Below are positions 50,483 to 63,200 of a stretch of 64,000 nucleotides of DNA, in pieces. The translations under genes were made by a program, and so were the position numbers. The notes beneath the pieces are model-generated. The model made no database searches and was not told the DNA's origin. It saw only the letters and a program-made list of their open reading frames with translations. How positions within the stretch are numbered: the first letter of the stretch is position 1; every line of letters begins with the position of its first letter. Origin of the DNA: Viola odorata (Eukaryota; Streptophyta; Magnoliopsida; Malpighiales; Violaceae); NCBI GenBank assembly GCA_963691705.1, contig OY829539.1, positions 8,310,501 through 8,374,500 on the forward strand, given 5' to 3'.

Positions 50483-52654
50483 ACAATTGACGGGTTTGAT
50501 CATTCCAGTGCTTTGGTTGTTTGTGTTCATGTTTTGGTACTGTTTTTAATTTTGTGTATGCTCAAGGGCGAGCATTGGGCAGTGTGGGGATATTTGATTA
50601 CATGTATTTTATGCATGTTTTTCCTTCCATTCTTACCTCGATTTAGGCCTTGATACTACTAATTCGCTCGTGTTTCCATCTTTATCGCAGATCAAGGCCA
50701 AGAAGCAGAAATGTGCTAAAAGACATACTTTCTGGGCAATTTCAGAAGAGTTTAAGCTTCAAGACTAGCGTCGAGACCATAGACACCAATTTCTCCATGT
50801 ACTAATGTACTCGGATTGATATGCAAACTCTATTTTTGTGCTGTGTTATCTGCATTTTGAGTGACTAAACATATAGCCTTGTTTGCGAGCGAGTGAGTAA
50901 ACACATATCTGGTGAGGGTTGCTCGTGACTAGGCCTGATGTGGAAAATTTCTACCTTTGGGGTCGGTATCCCATTGCTTTAACGCAGGTGTGCATCTAGG
51001 CAGGAAGCGCCTTATCGAGAGCTGGACAATTGACGGGTTTGATCATTCCAGTGCTTTGGTTGTTTGTGTTCATGTTTTGGGACTGTTTTTAATTTTATGA
51101 ATGCTGAAGGGCGGGCATTGGGCAGTGTGGGGATATTTGATTACATGTATTTTATGCATGTTTTTCCTTCCATTCTTACCTCGATTTAGGCCTTGATACT
51201 ACTAATTCACTCGTGTTTCCATCTTTATCGCAGATCAAGGCCAAGAAGCAGAAATGTGCTAAAAGACATACTTTCTGGGCAATTTCAGAAGAGTTTAAGC
51301 TTCAAGACTAGCGTCGAGACCATAGACACCAATTTCTCCATGTACTAATGTACTCGGATTGATATGCAAACTCTATTTTTGTGCTGTGTTATCTGCATTT
51401 TGAGTGACTAAACATATAGCCTTGTTTGCGAGCGAGTGAGTAAACACATATCTGGTGAGGGCTGCTCGTGACTAGGCCTGATGTGGAAAAGTTCTACCTT
51501 TGGGGTCGGTATCCCAATGCTTTAATGCAGGTGTGCATCTAGGCAGGAAGCGCCTTATCGAGAGCTGGACAATTGACGGGTTTGATCATTCCAGTGCTTT
51601 GGTTGTTTGTGTTCATGTTTTGGGACTGTTTTTAATTTTATGAATGCTGAAGGGCGGGCATTGGGCAGTGTGGGGATATTTGATTACATGTATTTTATGC
51701 ATGTTTTTCCTTCCATTCTTACCTCGATTTAGGCCTTGATACTACTAATTCGCTCGTGTTTCCATCTTTATCGCAGATCAAGGCCAAGAAGCAGAAATGT
51801 GCTAAAAGACATACTTTCTGGGCAATTTCAGAAGAGTTTAAGCTTCAAGACTAGCGTCGAGACCATAGACACCAATTTCTCCATGTACTAATGTACTCGG
51901 ATTGATATGCAAACTCTATTTTTGTGCTGTGTTATCTGCATTTTGAGTGACTAAACATATAGCCTTGTTTACGAGCGAGTGAGTAAACACATATCTGGTG
52001 AGGGCTGCTCGTGACTAGGCCTGATGTGGAAAAGTTCTACCTTTGGGGTCGGTATCCCAATGCTTTAATGCAGGTGTGCATCTAGGCAGGAAGCGCCTTA
52101 TCGAGACCTGGACAATTGACGGGTTTGATCATTCCAGTGCTTTGGTTGTTTGTGTTCATGTTTTGGGACTGTTTTTTATTTTGTGAATGCTCAAGGGCGA
52201 GCATTGGGCAGTGTGGGGATATTTTATTACATGTATTTTATGCATGTTTTTCCTTCCATTCTTACCTCGATTTAGGCCTTGATACTACTAATTCGCTCGT
52301 GTTTCCATCTTTATTGCAGATCAAGGCCAAGAAGGAGAAATGTGCGAAAAGACATACTTTCTGGGCAATTTAAGAAGAGTTTAAGCTTCAAGACTAGCGT
52401 CGAGACCATAGACACCAATTTCTCCATGTACTAATGTACTCGGATTGATATGCAAACTCTATTTTTGTGCTGTGTTATCTGCATTTTGAGTGACTAAACA
52501 TATAGCCTTGTTTGCGAGCGAGTGAGTAAACACATATCTGGTGAGGGTTGCTCGTGACTAGGCCTGATGTGGAAAAGTTCTACCTTTGGGGTCGGTATCC
52601 CAATGCTTTAATGCAGGTGTGCATCTAGGCAGGAAGCGCCTTATCGAGACCTGG
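50483..52654 (+). repeat. Tetramer HOR copy 3: M94-M97, I-J-J-K
   Basis: I 50483 with the five-change tail, J 51026 (private ATTCACTCG), J 51569 with GTTTACGAG, K 52112. K occupies position four, not position three, so the register is shifted by one relative to copy 1. Confidence 0.78.
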
Positions 52655-53197
52655 ACAATTGACGGGTTTGATCATTCCAGTGCTTTGGTTGTTTGTGTTC
52701 ATGTTTTGGTACTGTTTTTAATTTTGTGAATGCTCAAGGGCGAGCATTGGGCAGTGTGGGGATATTTGATTACATGTATTTTATGCATGTTTTTCCTTCC
52801 ATTCTTACCTCGATTTAGGCCTTGATACTACTAATTCGCTCGTGTTTCCATCTTTATCGTAGATCTAGGCCAAGAAGCAGAAATGTGCTAAAAGACATAC
52901 TTTCTGGGCAATTTCAGAAGAGTTTAAGCTTCAAGACTAGCGTCGAGACCATAGACACCAATTTCTCCATGTACTAATGTACTCGGATTGATATGCAAAC
53001 TCTATTTTTGTGCTGTGTTATCTGCATTTGGAGTGACTAAACATATAGCCTTGTTTGCGAGCGAGTGTGTAAACACATATCTAGTGAGGGCTGCTCGTGA
53101 CTAGGCCTGATGTGGAAAAGTTCTACCTTTGGGGTCGGTATCCCAATGCTTTAATGCAGGTGTGCATCTAGGCAGGAAGCGCCTTATCGAGACCTGG

Positions 53198-53741
53198 ACA
53201 ATTGACGGGTTTGATCATTCCAGTGCTTTGGTTGTTTGTGTTCATGTGTTTGGGACTGTTTTTAATTTTGTGAATGCTGAAGGGCGGGCATTGGGCAGTG
53301 TGGGGATATTTGATTACATGTATTTTATGCATGTTTTTCCTTCCATTCTTACCTCGATTTAGGCCTTGATACTACTAATTCGCTCGTGTTTCCATCTTTA
53401 TCGCAGATCAAGGCCAAGAAACAGAAATGTGCTAAAAGACAAACTTTCTGGGCATTTTCAGAAGAGTTTAAGCTTCAAGACTAGCGTCGAGACCATAGAC
53501 ACCAATTTCTCCATGTACTAATGTACTCGGATTGATATGCAAACTCTATTTTTGTGCTGTGTTATCTGCATTTTGAGTGACTAAATATATAGCCTTGTTT
53601 GCGAGCGAGTGAGTAAACACATATCTGGTGAGGGCTGCTCGTGACTAGGCCTGATGTGGAAAAGTTCTACCTTTGGGGTCGGTATCCCAATGCTTTAATG
53701 CAGGTGTGCATCTAGGCAGGAAGCGCCTTATCGAGACCTGG
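53198..53741 (+). repeat. Class N monomer M99 (544 bp)
   Basis: A G inserted near 53248 (CATGTGTTTGGG) makes this copy 544 bp. It also carries AAGAAACAG, AGACAAACTTTC and GCATTTTCAG. The same set recurs in M107 (57543) and M115 (61889). The 5' part alone is present in M112 (60259). It is a good single-locus marker for the octamer. Confidence 0.85.
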
Positions 53742-55913
53742 ACAATTGACGGGTTTGATCATTCCAGTGCTTTGGTTGTTTGTGTTCATGTTTTGGGACT
53801 GTTTTTTATTTTGTGAATGCTCAAGGGCGAGCATTGGGCAGTGTGGGGATATTTTATTACATGTATTTTATGCATGTTTTTCCTTCCATTCTTACCTCGA
53901 TTAAGGCCTTGATACTACTAATTCGCTCGTGTTTCCATCTTTATTGCAGATCAAGGCCAAGAAGGAGAAATGTGCGAAAAGACATACTTTCTGGGCAATT
54001 TAAGAAGAGTTTAAGCTTCAAGACTAGCGTCGAGACCATAGACACCAATTTCTCCATGTACTAATGTACTCGGATTGATATGCAAACTCTATTTTTGTGC
54101 TGTGTTATCTGCATTTTGAGTGACTAAACATATAGCCTTGTTTGCGAGCGAGTGAGTAAACACATATCTGGTGAGGGTTGCTCGTGACTAGGCCTGATGT
54201 GGAAAAGTTCTACCTTTGGGGTCGGTATCCCAATGCTTTAATGCAGGTGTGCATCTAGGCAGGAAGCGCCTTATCGAGACCTGGACAATTGACGAGTTTG
54301 ATCATTCCAGTGCTTTGGTTGTTTGTGTTCATGTTTTGGTACTGTTTTTAATTTTGTGAATGCTCAAGGGCGAGCATTGGGCAGTGTGGGGATATTTGAT
54401 TACATGTATTTTATGCATGTTTTTCCGTCCATTCTTACCTCGATTTAGGCCTTGATACTACTAATTCGCTCGTGTTTCCATCTTTATCGTAGATCTAGGC
54501 CAAGAAGCAGAAATGTGCTAAAAGACATACTTTCTGGGCAATTTCAGAAGAGTTTAAGCTTCAAGACTAGCGTCGAGACCATAGACACCAATTTCTCCAT
54601 GTACTAATGTACTCGGATTGATATGCAAACTCTATTTTTGTGCTGTGTTATCTGCATTTTGAGTGACTAAACATATAGCCTTGTTTGCGAGCGAGTGAGT
54701 AAACACATATCTGGTGAGGGCTGCTCGTGACTAGGCCTGATGTGGAAAAGTTCTACCTTTGGGGTCGGTATCCCAATGCTTTAATGCAGGTGTGCATCTA
54801 GGCAGGAAGCGCCTTATCGAGACCTGGACAATTGACGGGTTTGATCATTCCAGTGCTTTGGTTGTTTGTGTTCATGTTTTGGGACTGTTTTTTATTTTGT
54901 GAATGCTCAAGGGCGAGCATTGGGCAGTGTGGCGATATTTTATTACATGTATTTTATGCATGTTTTTCCTTCGATTCTTACCTCGATTTAGGCCTTGATA
55001 CTACTAATTCGCTCGTGTTTCCATCTTTATCGCAGATCAAGGCCAAGAAGGAGAAATGTGCGAAAAGACATACTTTCTGGGCAATTTCAGAAGAGTTTAA
55101 GCTTCAAGACTAGCGTCGAGACCATAGACACCAATTTCTCCATGTACTAATGTACTCGGATTGATATGCAAACTCTATTTTTATGCTGTGTTATCTGCAT
55201 TTTGAGTGACTAAACATATAGCCTTGTTTGCGAGCGAGTGAGTAAACACATATCTGGTGAGGGCTGCTCGTGACTAGGCCTGATGTGGAAAAGTTCTACC
55301 TTTGGGGTCGGTATCCCAATGCTTTATTGCAAGTGTGTATCTAGGCAGGAAGCGCCTTATCGAGAGCTGGACAATTGACGGGTTTGATCATTCCAGTGCT
55401 TTGGTTGTTTGTGTTCATGTTTTGGGACTGTTTTTAATTTTGTGAATGCTGAAGGGCGGGCATTGGGCAGTGTGGGGATATTTGATTACATGTATTTTAT
55501 GCATGTTTTTCCTTCCATTCTTACCTCGATTTAGGCCTTGATACTACTAATTCGCTCGTGTTTCCATCTTTATCGCAGATCAAGGCCAAGAAGCAGAAAT
55601 GTGCTAAAAGACATACTTTCTGGGCAATTTCAGAAGAGTTTAAGCTTCAAGACTAGCGTCGAGACCATAGACACCAATTTCTCCATGTACTAATGTACTC
55701 GGATTGATATGCAAACTCTATTTTTGTGCTGTGTTATCTGCATTTTGAGTGACTAAACATATAGCCTTGTTTACGAGCGAGTGAGTAAACACATATCTGG
55801 TGAGGGCTGCTCGTGACTAGGCCTGATGTGGAAAAGTTCTACCTTTGGGGTCGGTATCCCAATGCTTTAATGCAGGTGTGCATCTAGGCAGGAAGCGCCT
55901 TATCGAGACCTGG

Positions 55914-58900
55914 ACAATTGACGGGTTTGATCATTCCAGTGCTTTGGTTGTTTGTGTTCATGTTTTGGGACTGTTTTTTATTTTGTGAATGCTCAAGGGC
56001 GAGCATTGGGCAGTGTGGGGATATTTTATTACATGTATTTTATGCATGTTTTTCCTTCCATTCTTACCTCGATTTAGGCCTTGATACTACTAATTCGCTC
56101 GTGTTTCCATCTTTATTGCAGATCAAGGCCAAGAAGGAGAAATGTGCGAAAAGACATACTTTCTGGGCAATTTAAGAAGAGTTTAAGATTCAAGACTAGC
56201 GTCGAGACCATAGACACCAATTTCTCCATGTACTAATGTACTCGGATTGATATGCAAACTCTATTTTTGTGCTGTGTTATCTGCATTTTGAGTGACTAAA
56301 CATATAGCCCTGTTTGCGAGCGAGTGAGTAAACACATATCTGGTGAGGGCTGCTCGTGACTAGGCCTGATGTGGAAAAGTTCTACCTTTGGGGTCGGTAT
56401 CCCAATGCTTTAATGCAGGTGTGCATCTAGGCAGGAAGCGCCTTATCGAGACCTGGACAATTGACGGGTTTGATCATTCCAGTGCTTTGGCTGTTTGTGT
56501 TCATGTTTTGGTACTGTTTTTAATTTTGTGAATGCTCAAGGGTGAGCATTGGGCAGTGTGGGGATATTTGATTACATGTATTTTATGCATGTTTTTCCTT
56601 CCATTCTTACCTCGATTTAGGCCTTGATACTACTAATTCGCTCGTGTTTCCATCTTTATCACAGATCAAGGCCAAGAAGGAAAAATGTGCGAAAAGACAT
56701 ACTTTCTGGGCAATTTCAGAAGAGTTTAAGCTTCAAGACTAGCGTCGAGACCATAGACACCAATTTCTCCATGTCCTAATGTACTCGGATTGATATGCAA
56801 ACTCTATTTTTGTGCTGTGTTATCTGCATTTTGAGTGACTAAACATATAGCCTTGTTTGCGAGCGAGTGAGTAAACACATATCTGGTGAGGGTTGCTCGT
56901 GACTAGGCCTGATGTGGAAAAGTTCTACCTTTGGGGTCGGTATCCCAATGCTTTAATGCAGGTGTGCATCTAGGCAGGAAGCGCCTTATCGAGACCTGGA
57001 CAATTGACGGGTTTGATCATTCCAGTGCTTTGGTTGTTTGTGTTCATGTTTTGGTACTGTTTTTAATTTTGTGAATGCTCAAGGGCGAGCATTGGGCAGT
57101 GTGGGGATATTTGATTACATGTATTTTATGCATGTTTTTCCTTCCATTCTTACCTCGATTTAGGCCTTGATACTACTAATTCGCTCGTGTTTCCATCTTT
57201 ATCGTAGATCTAGGCCAAGAAGCAGAAATGTGCTAAAAGACATACTTTCTGGGCAATTTCAGAAGAGTTTAAGCTTCAAGACTAGCGTCGAGACCATAGA
57301 CACCAATTTCTCCATGTACTAATGTACTCGGATTGATATGCAAACTCTATTTTTGTGCTGTGTTATCTGCATTTTGAGTGACTAAACATATAGCCTTGTT
57401 TGCGAGCGAGTGAGTAAACACATATCTGGTGAGGGCTGCTCGTGACTAGGCCTGATGTGGAAAAGTTCTACCTTTGGGGTCGGTATCCCAATGCTTTAAT
57501 GCAGGTGTGCATCTAGGCAGGAAGCGCCTTATCGAGACCTGGACAATTGACGGGTTTGATCATTCCAGTGCTTTGGTTGTTTGTGTTCATGTGTTTGGGA
57601 CTGTTTTTAATTTTGTGAATGCTGAAGGGCGGGCATTGGGCAGTGTGGGGATATTTGATTACATGTATTTTATGCATGTTTTTCCTTCCATTCTTACCTC
57701 GATTTAGGCCTTGATACTACTAATTCGCTCGTGTTTCCATCTTTATCGCAGATCAAGGCCAAGAAACAGAAATGTGCTAAAAGACAAACTTTCTGGGCAT
57801 TTTCAGAAGAGTTTAAGCTTCAAGACTAGCGTCGAGACCATAGACACCAATTTCTCCATGTACTAATGTACTCGGATTGATATGCAAACTCTATTTTTGT
57901 GCTGTGTTATCTGCATTTTGAGTGACTAAACATATAGCCTTGTTTGCGAGCGAGTGAGTAAACACATATCTGGTGAGGGCTGCTCGTGACTAGGCCTGAT
58001 GTGGAAAAGTTCTACCTTTGGGGTCGGTATCCCAATGCTTTAATGCAGGTGTGCATCTAGGCAGGAAGCGCCTTATCGAGACCTGGACAATTGACGGGTT
58101 TGATCATTCCAGTGCTTTGGTTGTTTGTGTTCATGTTTTGGGACTGTTTTTTATTTTGTGAATGCTCAAGGGCGAGCATTGGGCAGTGTGGGGATATTTG
58201 ATTACATGTATTTTATGCATGTTTTTCCTTCCATTCTTACCTCGATTTAGGCCTTGATACTACTAATTCGCTCGTGTTTCCATCTTTATCGCAGATCAAG
58301 GCCAAGAAGGAGAAATGTGCGAAAAGACATACTTTCTGGGCAATTTCAGAAGAGTTTAAGCTTCAAGACTAGCGTCGAGACCATAGACACCAATTTCTCC
58401 ATGTACTAATGTACTCGGATTGATATGCAAACTCTATTTTTGTGCTGTGTTATCTGCATTTTGAGTGACTAAACATATAGCCTTGTTTGCGAGCGAGTGA
58501 GTAAACACATATCTGGTGAGGGCTGCTCGTGACTAGGCCTGATGTGGAAAAGTTCTACCTTTGGGGTCGGTATCCCAATGCTTTAATGCAGGTGTGCATC
58601 TAGGCAGGAAGCGCCTTATCGAGACCTGGACAATTGACAGGTTTGATCATTCCAGTGCTTTGGCTGTTTGTGTTCATGTTTTGGTACTGTTTTTAATTTT
58701 GTGAATGCTCAAGGGCGAGCATTGGGCAGTGTGGGGATATTTGATTACATGTATTTTATGCATGTTTTTCCTTCCATTCTTACCTCGATTTAGGCCTTGA
58801 TACTACTAATTCGCTCGTGTTTCCATCTTTATCGCAGATCAAGGCCAAGAAGGAGAAATGTGCGAAAAGACATACTTTCTGGGCAATTTCAGAAGAGTTT

Positions 58901-60258
58901 AAGCTTCAAGACTAGCGTCGAGACCATAGACACCAATTTCTCCATGTACTAATGTACTCGGATTGATATGCAAACTCTATTTTTGTGCTGTGTTATCTGC
59001 ATTTTGAGTGACTAAACATATAGCCTTGTTTGCGAGCGAGTGAGTAAACACATATCTGGTGAGGGCTGCTCGTGACTAGGCCTGATGTGGAAAAGTTCTA
59101 CCTTTGGGGTCGGTATCCCAATCCTTTAATGCAGGTGTGCATCTAGGCAGGAAGCGCCTTATCGAGACCTGGACAATTGACGGGTTTGATCATTCCAGTG
59201 CTTTGGTTGTTTGTGTTCATGTTTTGGTACTGTTTTTAATTTTGTGAATGCTGAAGGGCGAGCATTGGGCAGTGTGGGGATATTTGATTACATGTATATT
59301 ATGCATGTTTTTCCTTCCATTCTTACCTCGATTTAGGCCTTGATACTACTAATTCGCTCGTGTTTCCATCTTTATCGCAGATCAAGGCCAAGAAGCAGAA
59401 ATGTGCTAAAAGACATACTTTCTGGGCAATTTCAGAAGAGTTTAAGCTTCAAGACTAGCGTCGAGACCATAGACACCAATTTCTCCATGTACTAATGTAC
59501 TCGAATTGATATGCAAACTCTATTTTTGTGCTGTGTTATCTGCATTTTGAGTGACTAAACATATAGGCTTGTTTGCGAGCGAGTGAGTAAACACATATCT
59601 GGTGAGGGCTGCTCGTGACTAGGCTTGATATGGAAAAGTTCTACCTTTGGGGTCGGTATCCCAATGCTTTAATGCAGGTGGGCATCTAGGCAGGAAGCGC
59701 CTTATCGAGACCTTGATAATTAACGGGTTTGATCATTCCAGTGCTTTGGTTGTTTGTGTTCATGTTTTGGGACTGTTTTTTATTTTGCGAATGCTCAAGG
59801 GCGAGCATTGGGCAGTGTGGGGATATTTGATTACATGTATTTTATGCATGTTTTTCCTTCCATTCTTACCTCGATTTAGGCCTTGATACTACTAATTCGC
59901 TCGTGTTTCCATCTTTATCGTAGATCTAGGCCAAGAAGCAGAAATGTGCTAAAAGACATACTTTCTGGGCAATTTCAGAAGAGTTTAAGCTTCAAGACTA
60001 GCGTCGAGACCATAGACACCAATTTCTCCATGTACTAATGTACTCGGATTGATATGCAAACTCTATTTTTGTGCTGTGTTATCTGCATTTTGAGTGACTA
60101 AACATATAGCCTTGTTTGCGAGCGAGTGAGTAAACACATATCTGGTGAGGGCTGCTCGTGACTAGGCCTGATGTGGAAAAGTTCTACCTTTGGGGTCGGT
60201 ATCCCAATGCTTTAATGCAGGTGTGCATCTAGGCAGGAAGCGCCTTATCGAGACCTGG
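55914..60258 (+). repeat. Octamer HOR copy: M104-M111, K-O-L-N-P-Q-R-S (4345 bp)
   Basis: K 55914 (AAGATTC, so the usual HindIII site is lost; GCCCTG), O 56457, L 57000, N 57543 (544 bp), P 58087, Q 58630, R 59173 (tail GGCTTGATATGG, GGTGGGCATC), S 59716. S starts with the F-type ATAATTAACGGG but continues CCAGTGC and carries L-type ATCGTAGATCTAGG. Confidence 0.85.
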
Positions 60259-63200
60259 ACAATTGACGGGTTTGATCATTCCAGTGCTTTGGGTGTTTGT
60301 GTTCATGTGTTTGGGACTGTTTTTAATTTTGTGAATGCTCAAGGGCGAGCATTGGGCAGTGTGGGGATATTTTATTACATGTATTTTATGCATGTTTTTC
60401 CTTCCATTCTTACCTCGATTTAGGCCTTGATACTACTAATTCGCTCGTGTTTCCATCTTTATTGCAGATCAAGGCCAAGAAGGAGAAATGTGCGAAAAGA
60501 CATACTTTCTGGGCAATTTAAGAAGAGTTTAAGATTCAAGACTAGCGTCGAGACCATAGACACCAATTTCTCCATGTACTAATGTACTCGGATGGATATG
60601 CAAACTCTATTTTTGTGCTGTGTTATCTGCATTTTGAGTGACTAAACATATAGCCCTGTTTGCGAGCGAGTGAGTAAACACATATCTGGTGAGGGCTGCT
60701 CGTGACTAGGCCTGATGTGGAAAAGTTCTACCTTTGGGGTCGGTATCCCAATGCTTTAATGCAGGTGTGCATCTAGGCAGGAAGCGCCTTATCGAGACCT
60801 GGACAATTGACGGGTTTGATCATTCCAGTGCTTTGGCTGTTTGTGTTCATGTTTTGGTACTGTATTTAATTTTGTGAATGCTTAAGGGTGAGCATTGGGC
60901 AGTGTGGGGATATTTGATTACATGTATTTTATGCATGTTTTTCCTTCCATTCTTACCTCGATTTAGGCCTTGATACTACTAATTCGCTCGTGTTTCCATC
61001 TTTATCACAGATCAAGGCCAAGAAGGAAAAATGTGCGAAAAGACATACTTTCTGGGCAATTTCAGAAGAGTTTAAGCTTCAAGACTAGCGTCGAGACCAT
61101 AGACACCAATTTCTCCATGTCCTAATGTACTCGGATTGATATGCAAACTCTATTTTTGTGCTGTGTTATCTGCATTTTGAGTGACTAAACATATAGCCTT
61201 GTTTGCGAGCGAGTGAGTAAACACATATCTGGTGAGGGTTGCTCGTGACTAGGCCTGATGTGGAAAAGTTCTACCTTTGGGGTCGGTATCCCAATGCTTT
61301 AATGCAGGTGTGCATCTAGGCAGGAAGCGCCTTATCGAGACCTGGACAATTGACGGGTTTGATCATTCCAGTGCTTTGGTTGTTTGTGTTCATGTTTTGG
61401 TACTGTTTTTAATTTTGTGAATGCTCAAGGGCGAGCATTGGGCAGTGTGGGGATATTTGATTACATGTATTTTATGCATGTTTTTCCTTCCATTCTTACC
61501 TCGATTTAGGCCTTGATACTACTAATTCGCTCGTGTTTCCATCTTTATCGTAGATCTAGGCCAAGAAGCAGAAATGTGCTAAAAGACATACTTTCTGGGC
61601 AATTTCAGAAGAGTTTAAGCTTCAAGACTAGCGTCGAGACCATAGACACCAATTTCTCCATGTACTAATGTACTCGGATTGATATGCAAACTCTATTTTT
61701 GTGCTGTGTTATCTGCATTTTGAGTGACTAAACATATAGCCTTGTTTGCGAGCGAGTGAGTAAACACATATCTGGTGAGGGCTGCTCGTGACTAGGCCTG
61801 ATGTGGAAAAGTTCTACCTTTGGGGTCGGTATCCCAATGCTTTAATGCAGGTGTGCATCTAGGCAGGAAGCGCCTTATCGAGACCTGGACAATTGACGGG
61901 TTTGATCATTCCAGTGCTTTGGTTGTTTGTGTTCATGTGTTTGGGACTGTTTTTAATTTTGTGAATGCTGAAGGGCGGGCATTGGGCAGTGTGGGGATAT
62001 TTGATTACATGTATTTTATGCATGTTTTTCCTTCCATTCTTACCTCGATTTAGGCCTTGATACTACTAATTCGCTCGTGTTTCCATCTTTATCGCAGATC
62101 AAGGCCAAGAAACAGAAATGTGCTAAAAGACAAACTTTCTGGGCATTTTCAGAAGAGTTTAAGCTTCAAGACTAGCGTCGAGACCATAGACACCAATTTC
62201 TCCATGTACTAATGTACTCGGATTGATATGCAAACTCTATTTTTGTGCTGTGTTATCTGCATTTTGAGTGACTAAACATATAGCCTTGTTTGCGAGCGAG
62301 TGAGTAAACACATATCTGGTGAGGGCTGCTCGTGACTAGGCCTGATGTGGAAAAGTTCTACCTTTGGGGTCGGTATCCCAATGCTTTAATGCAGGTGTGC
62401 ATCTAGGCAGGAAGCGCCTTATCGAGACCTGGACAATTGACGGGTTTGATCATTCCAGTGCTTTGGTTGTTTGTGTTCATGTTTTGGGACTGTTTTTTAT
62501 TTTGTGAATGCTCAAGGGCGAGCATTGGGCAGTGTGGGGATATTTGATTACATGTATTTTATGCATGTTTTTCCTTCCATTCTTACCTCGATTTAGGCCT
62601 TGATACTACTAATTCGCTCGTGTTTCCATCTTTATCGCAGATCAAGGCCAAGAAGGAGAAATGTGCGAAAAGACATACTTTCTGGGCAATTTCAGAAGAG
62701 TTTAAGCTTCAAGACTAGCGTCGAGACCATAGACACCAATTTCTCCATGTACTAATGTACTCGGATTGATATGCAAACTCTATTTTTGTGCTGTGTTATC
62801 TGCATTTTGAGTGACTAAACATATAGCCTTGTTTGCGAGCGAGTGAGTAAACACATATCTGGTGAGGGCTGCTCGTGACTAGGCCTGATGTGGAAAAGTT
62901 CTACCTTTGGGGTCGGTATCCCAATGCTTTAATGCAGGTGTGCATCTAGGCAGGAAGCGCCTTATCGAGACCTGGACAATTGACAGGTTTGATCATTCCA
63001 GTGCTTTGGCTGTTTGTGTTCATGTTTTGGTACTGTTTTTAATTTTGTGAATGCTCAAGGGCGAGCATTGGGCAGTGTGGGGATATTTGATTACATGTAT
63101 TTTATGCATGTTTTTCCTTCCATTCTTACCTCGATTTAGGCCTTGATACTACTAATTCGCTCGTGTTTCCATCTTTATCGCAGATCAAGGCCAAGAAGGA

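Larger units (their letters stand above)
45053..52654 (+). repeat. Region 4: tetramer HOR of 2172 bp, I-J-K-J'
   Basis: Starts are 45053, 45596, 46139, 46682, 47225, 47768, 48311, 48854, 49397, 49940, 50483, 51026, 51569 and 52112. Class I monomers with a linked tail (GGGTTGCT, AAAATTTCT, CCCATTGC, TTTAACGC, GAGAGCTGG) recur at 46139, 48311 and 50483, exactly 2172 bp apart. The string for M84-M97 is I-K / I-J-K-J' / I-J-JK-J' / I-J-J-K. Class K has GATATTTTATT, TTTATTGCAG, GAG-AAA-TGT-GCG and ATTTAAG, which closes the frame early with TAA. M92 is a J/K hybrid. GTTTACGAG marks several tails. Confidence 0.85.

Noticed and set aside
53780..54064. 94-codon ORF in M100
   Set aside because: It is open only because CGATTTAGG became CGATTAAGG in this one copy, which removes a stop in another frame. 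It reads the exon-like segment out of frame.
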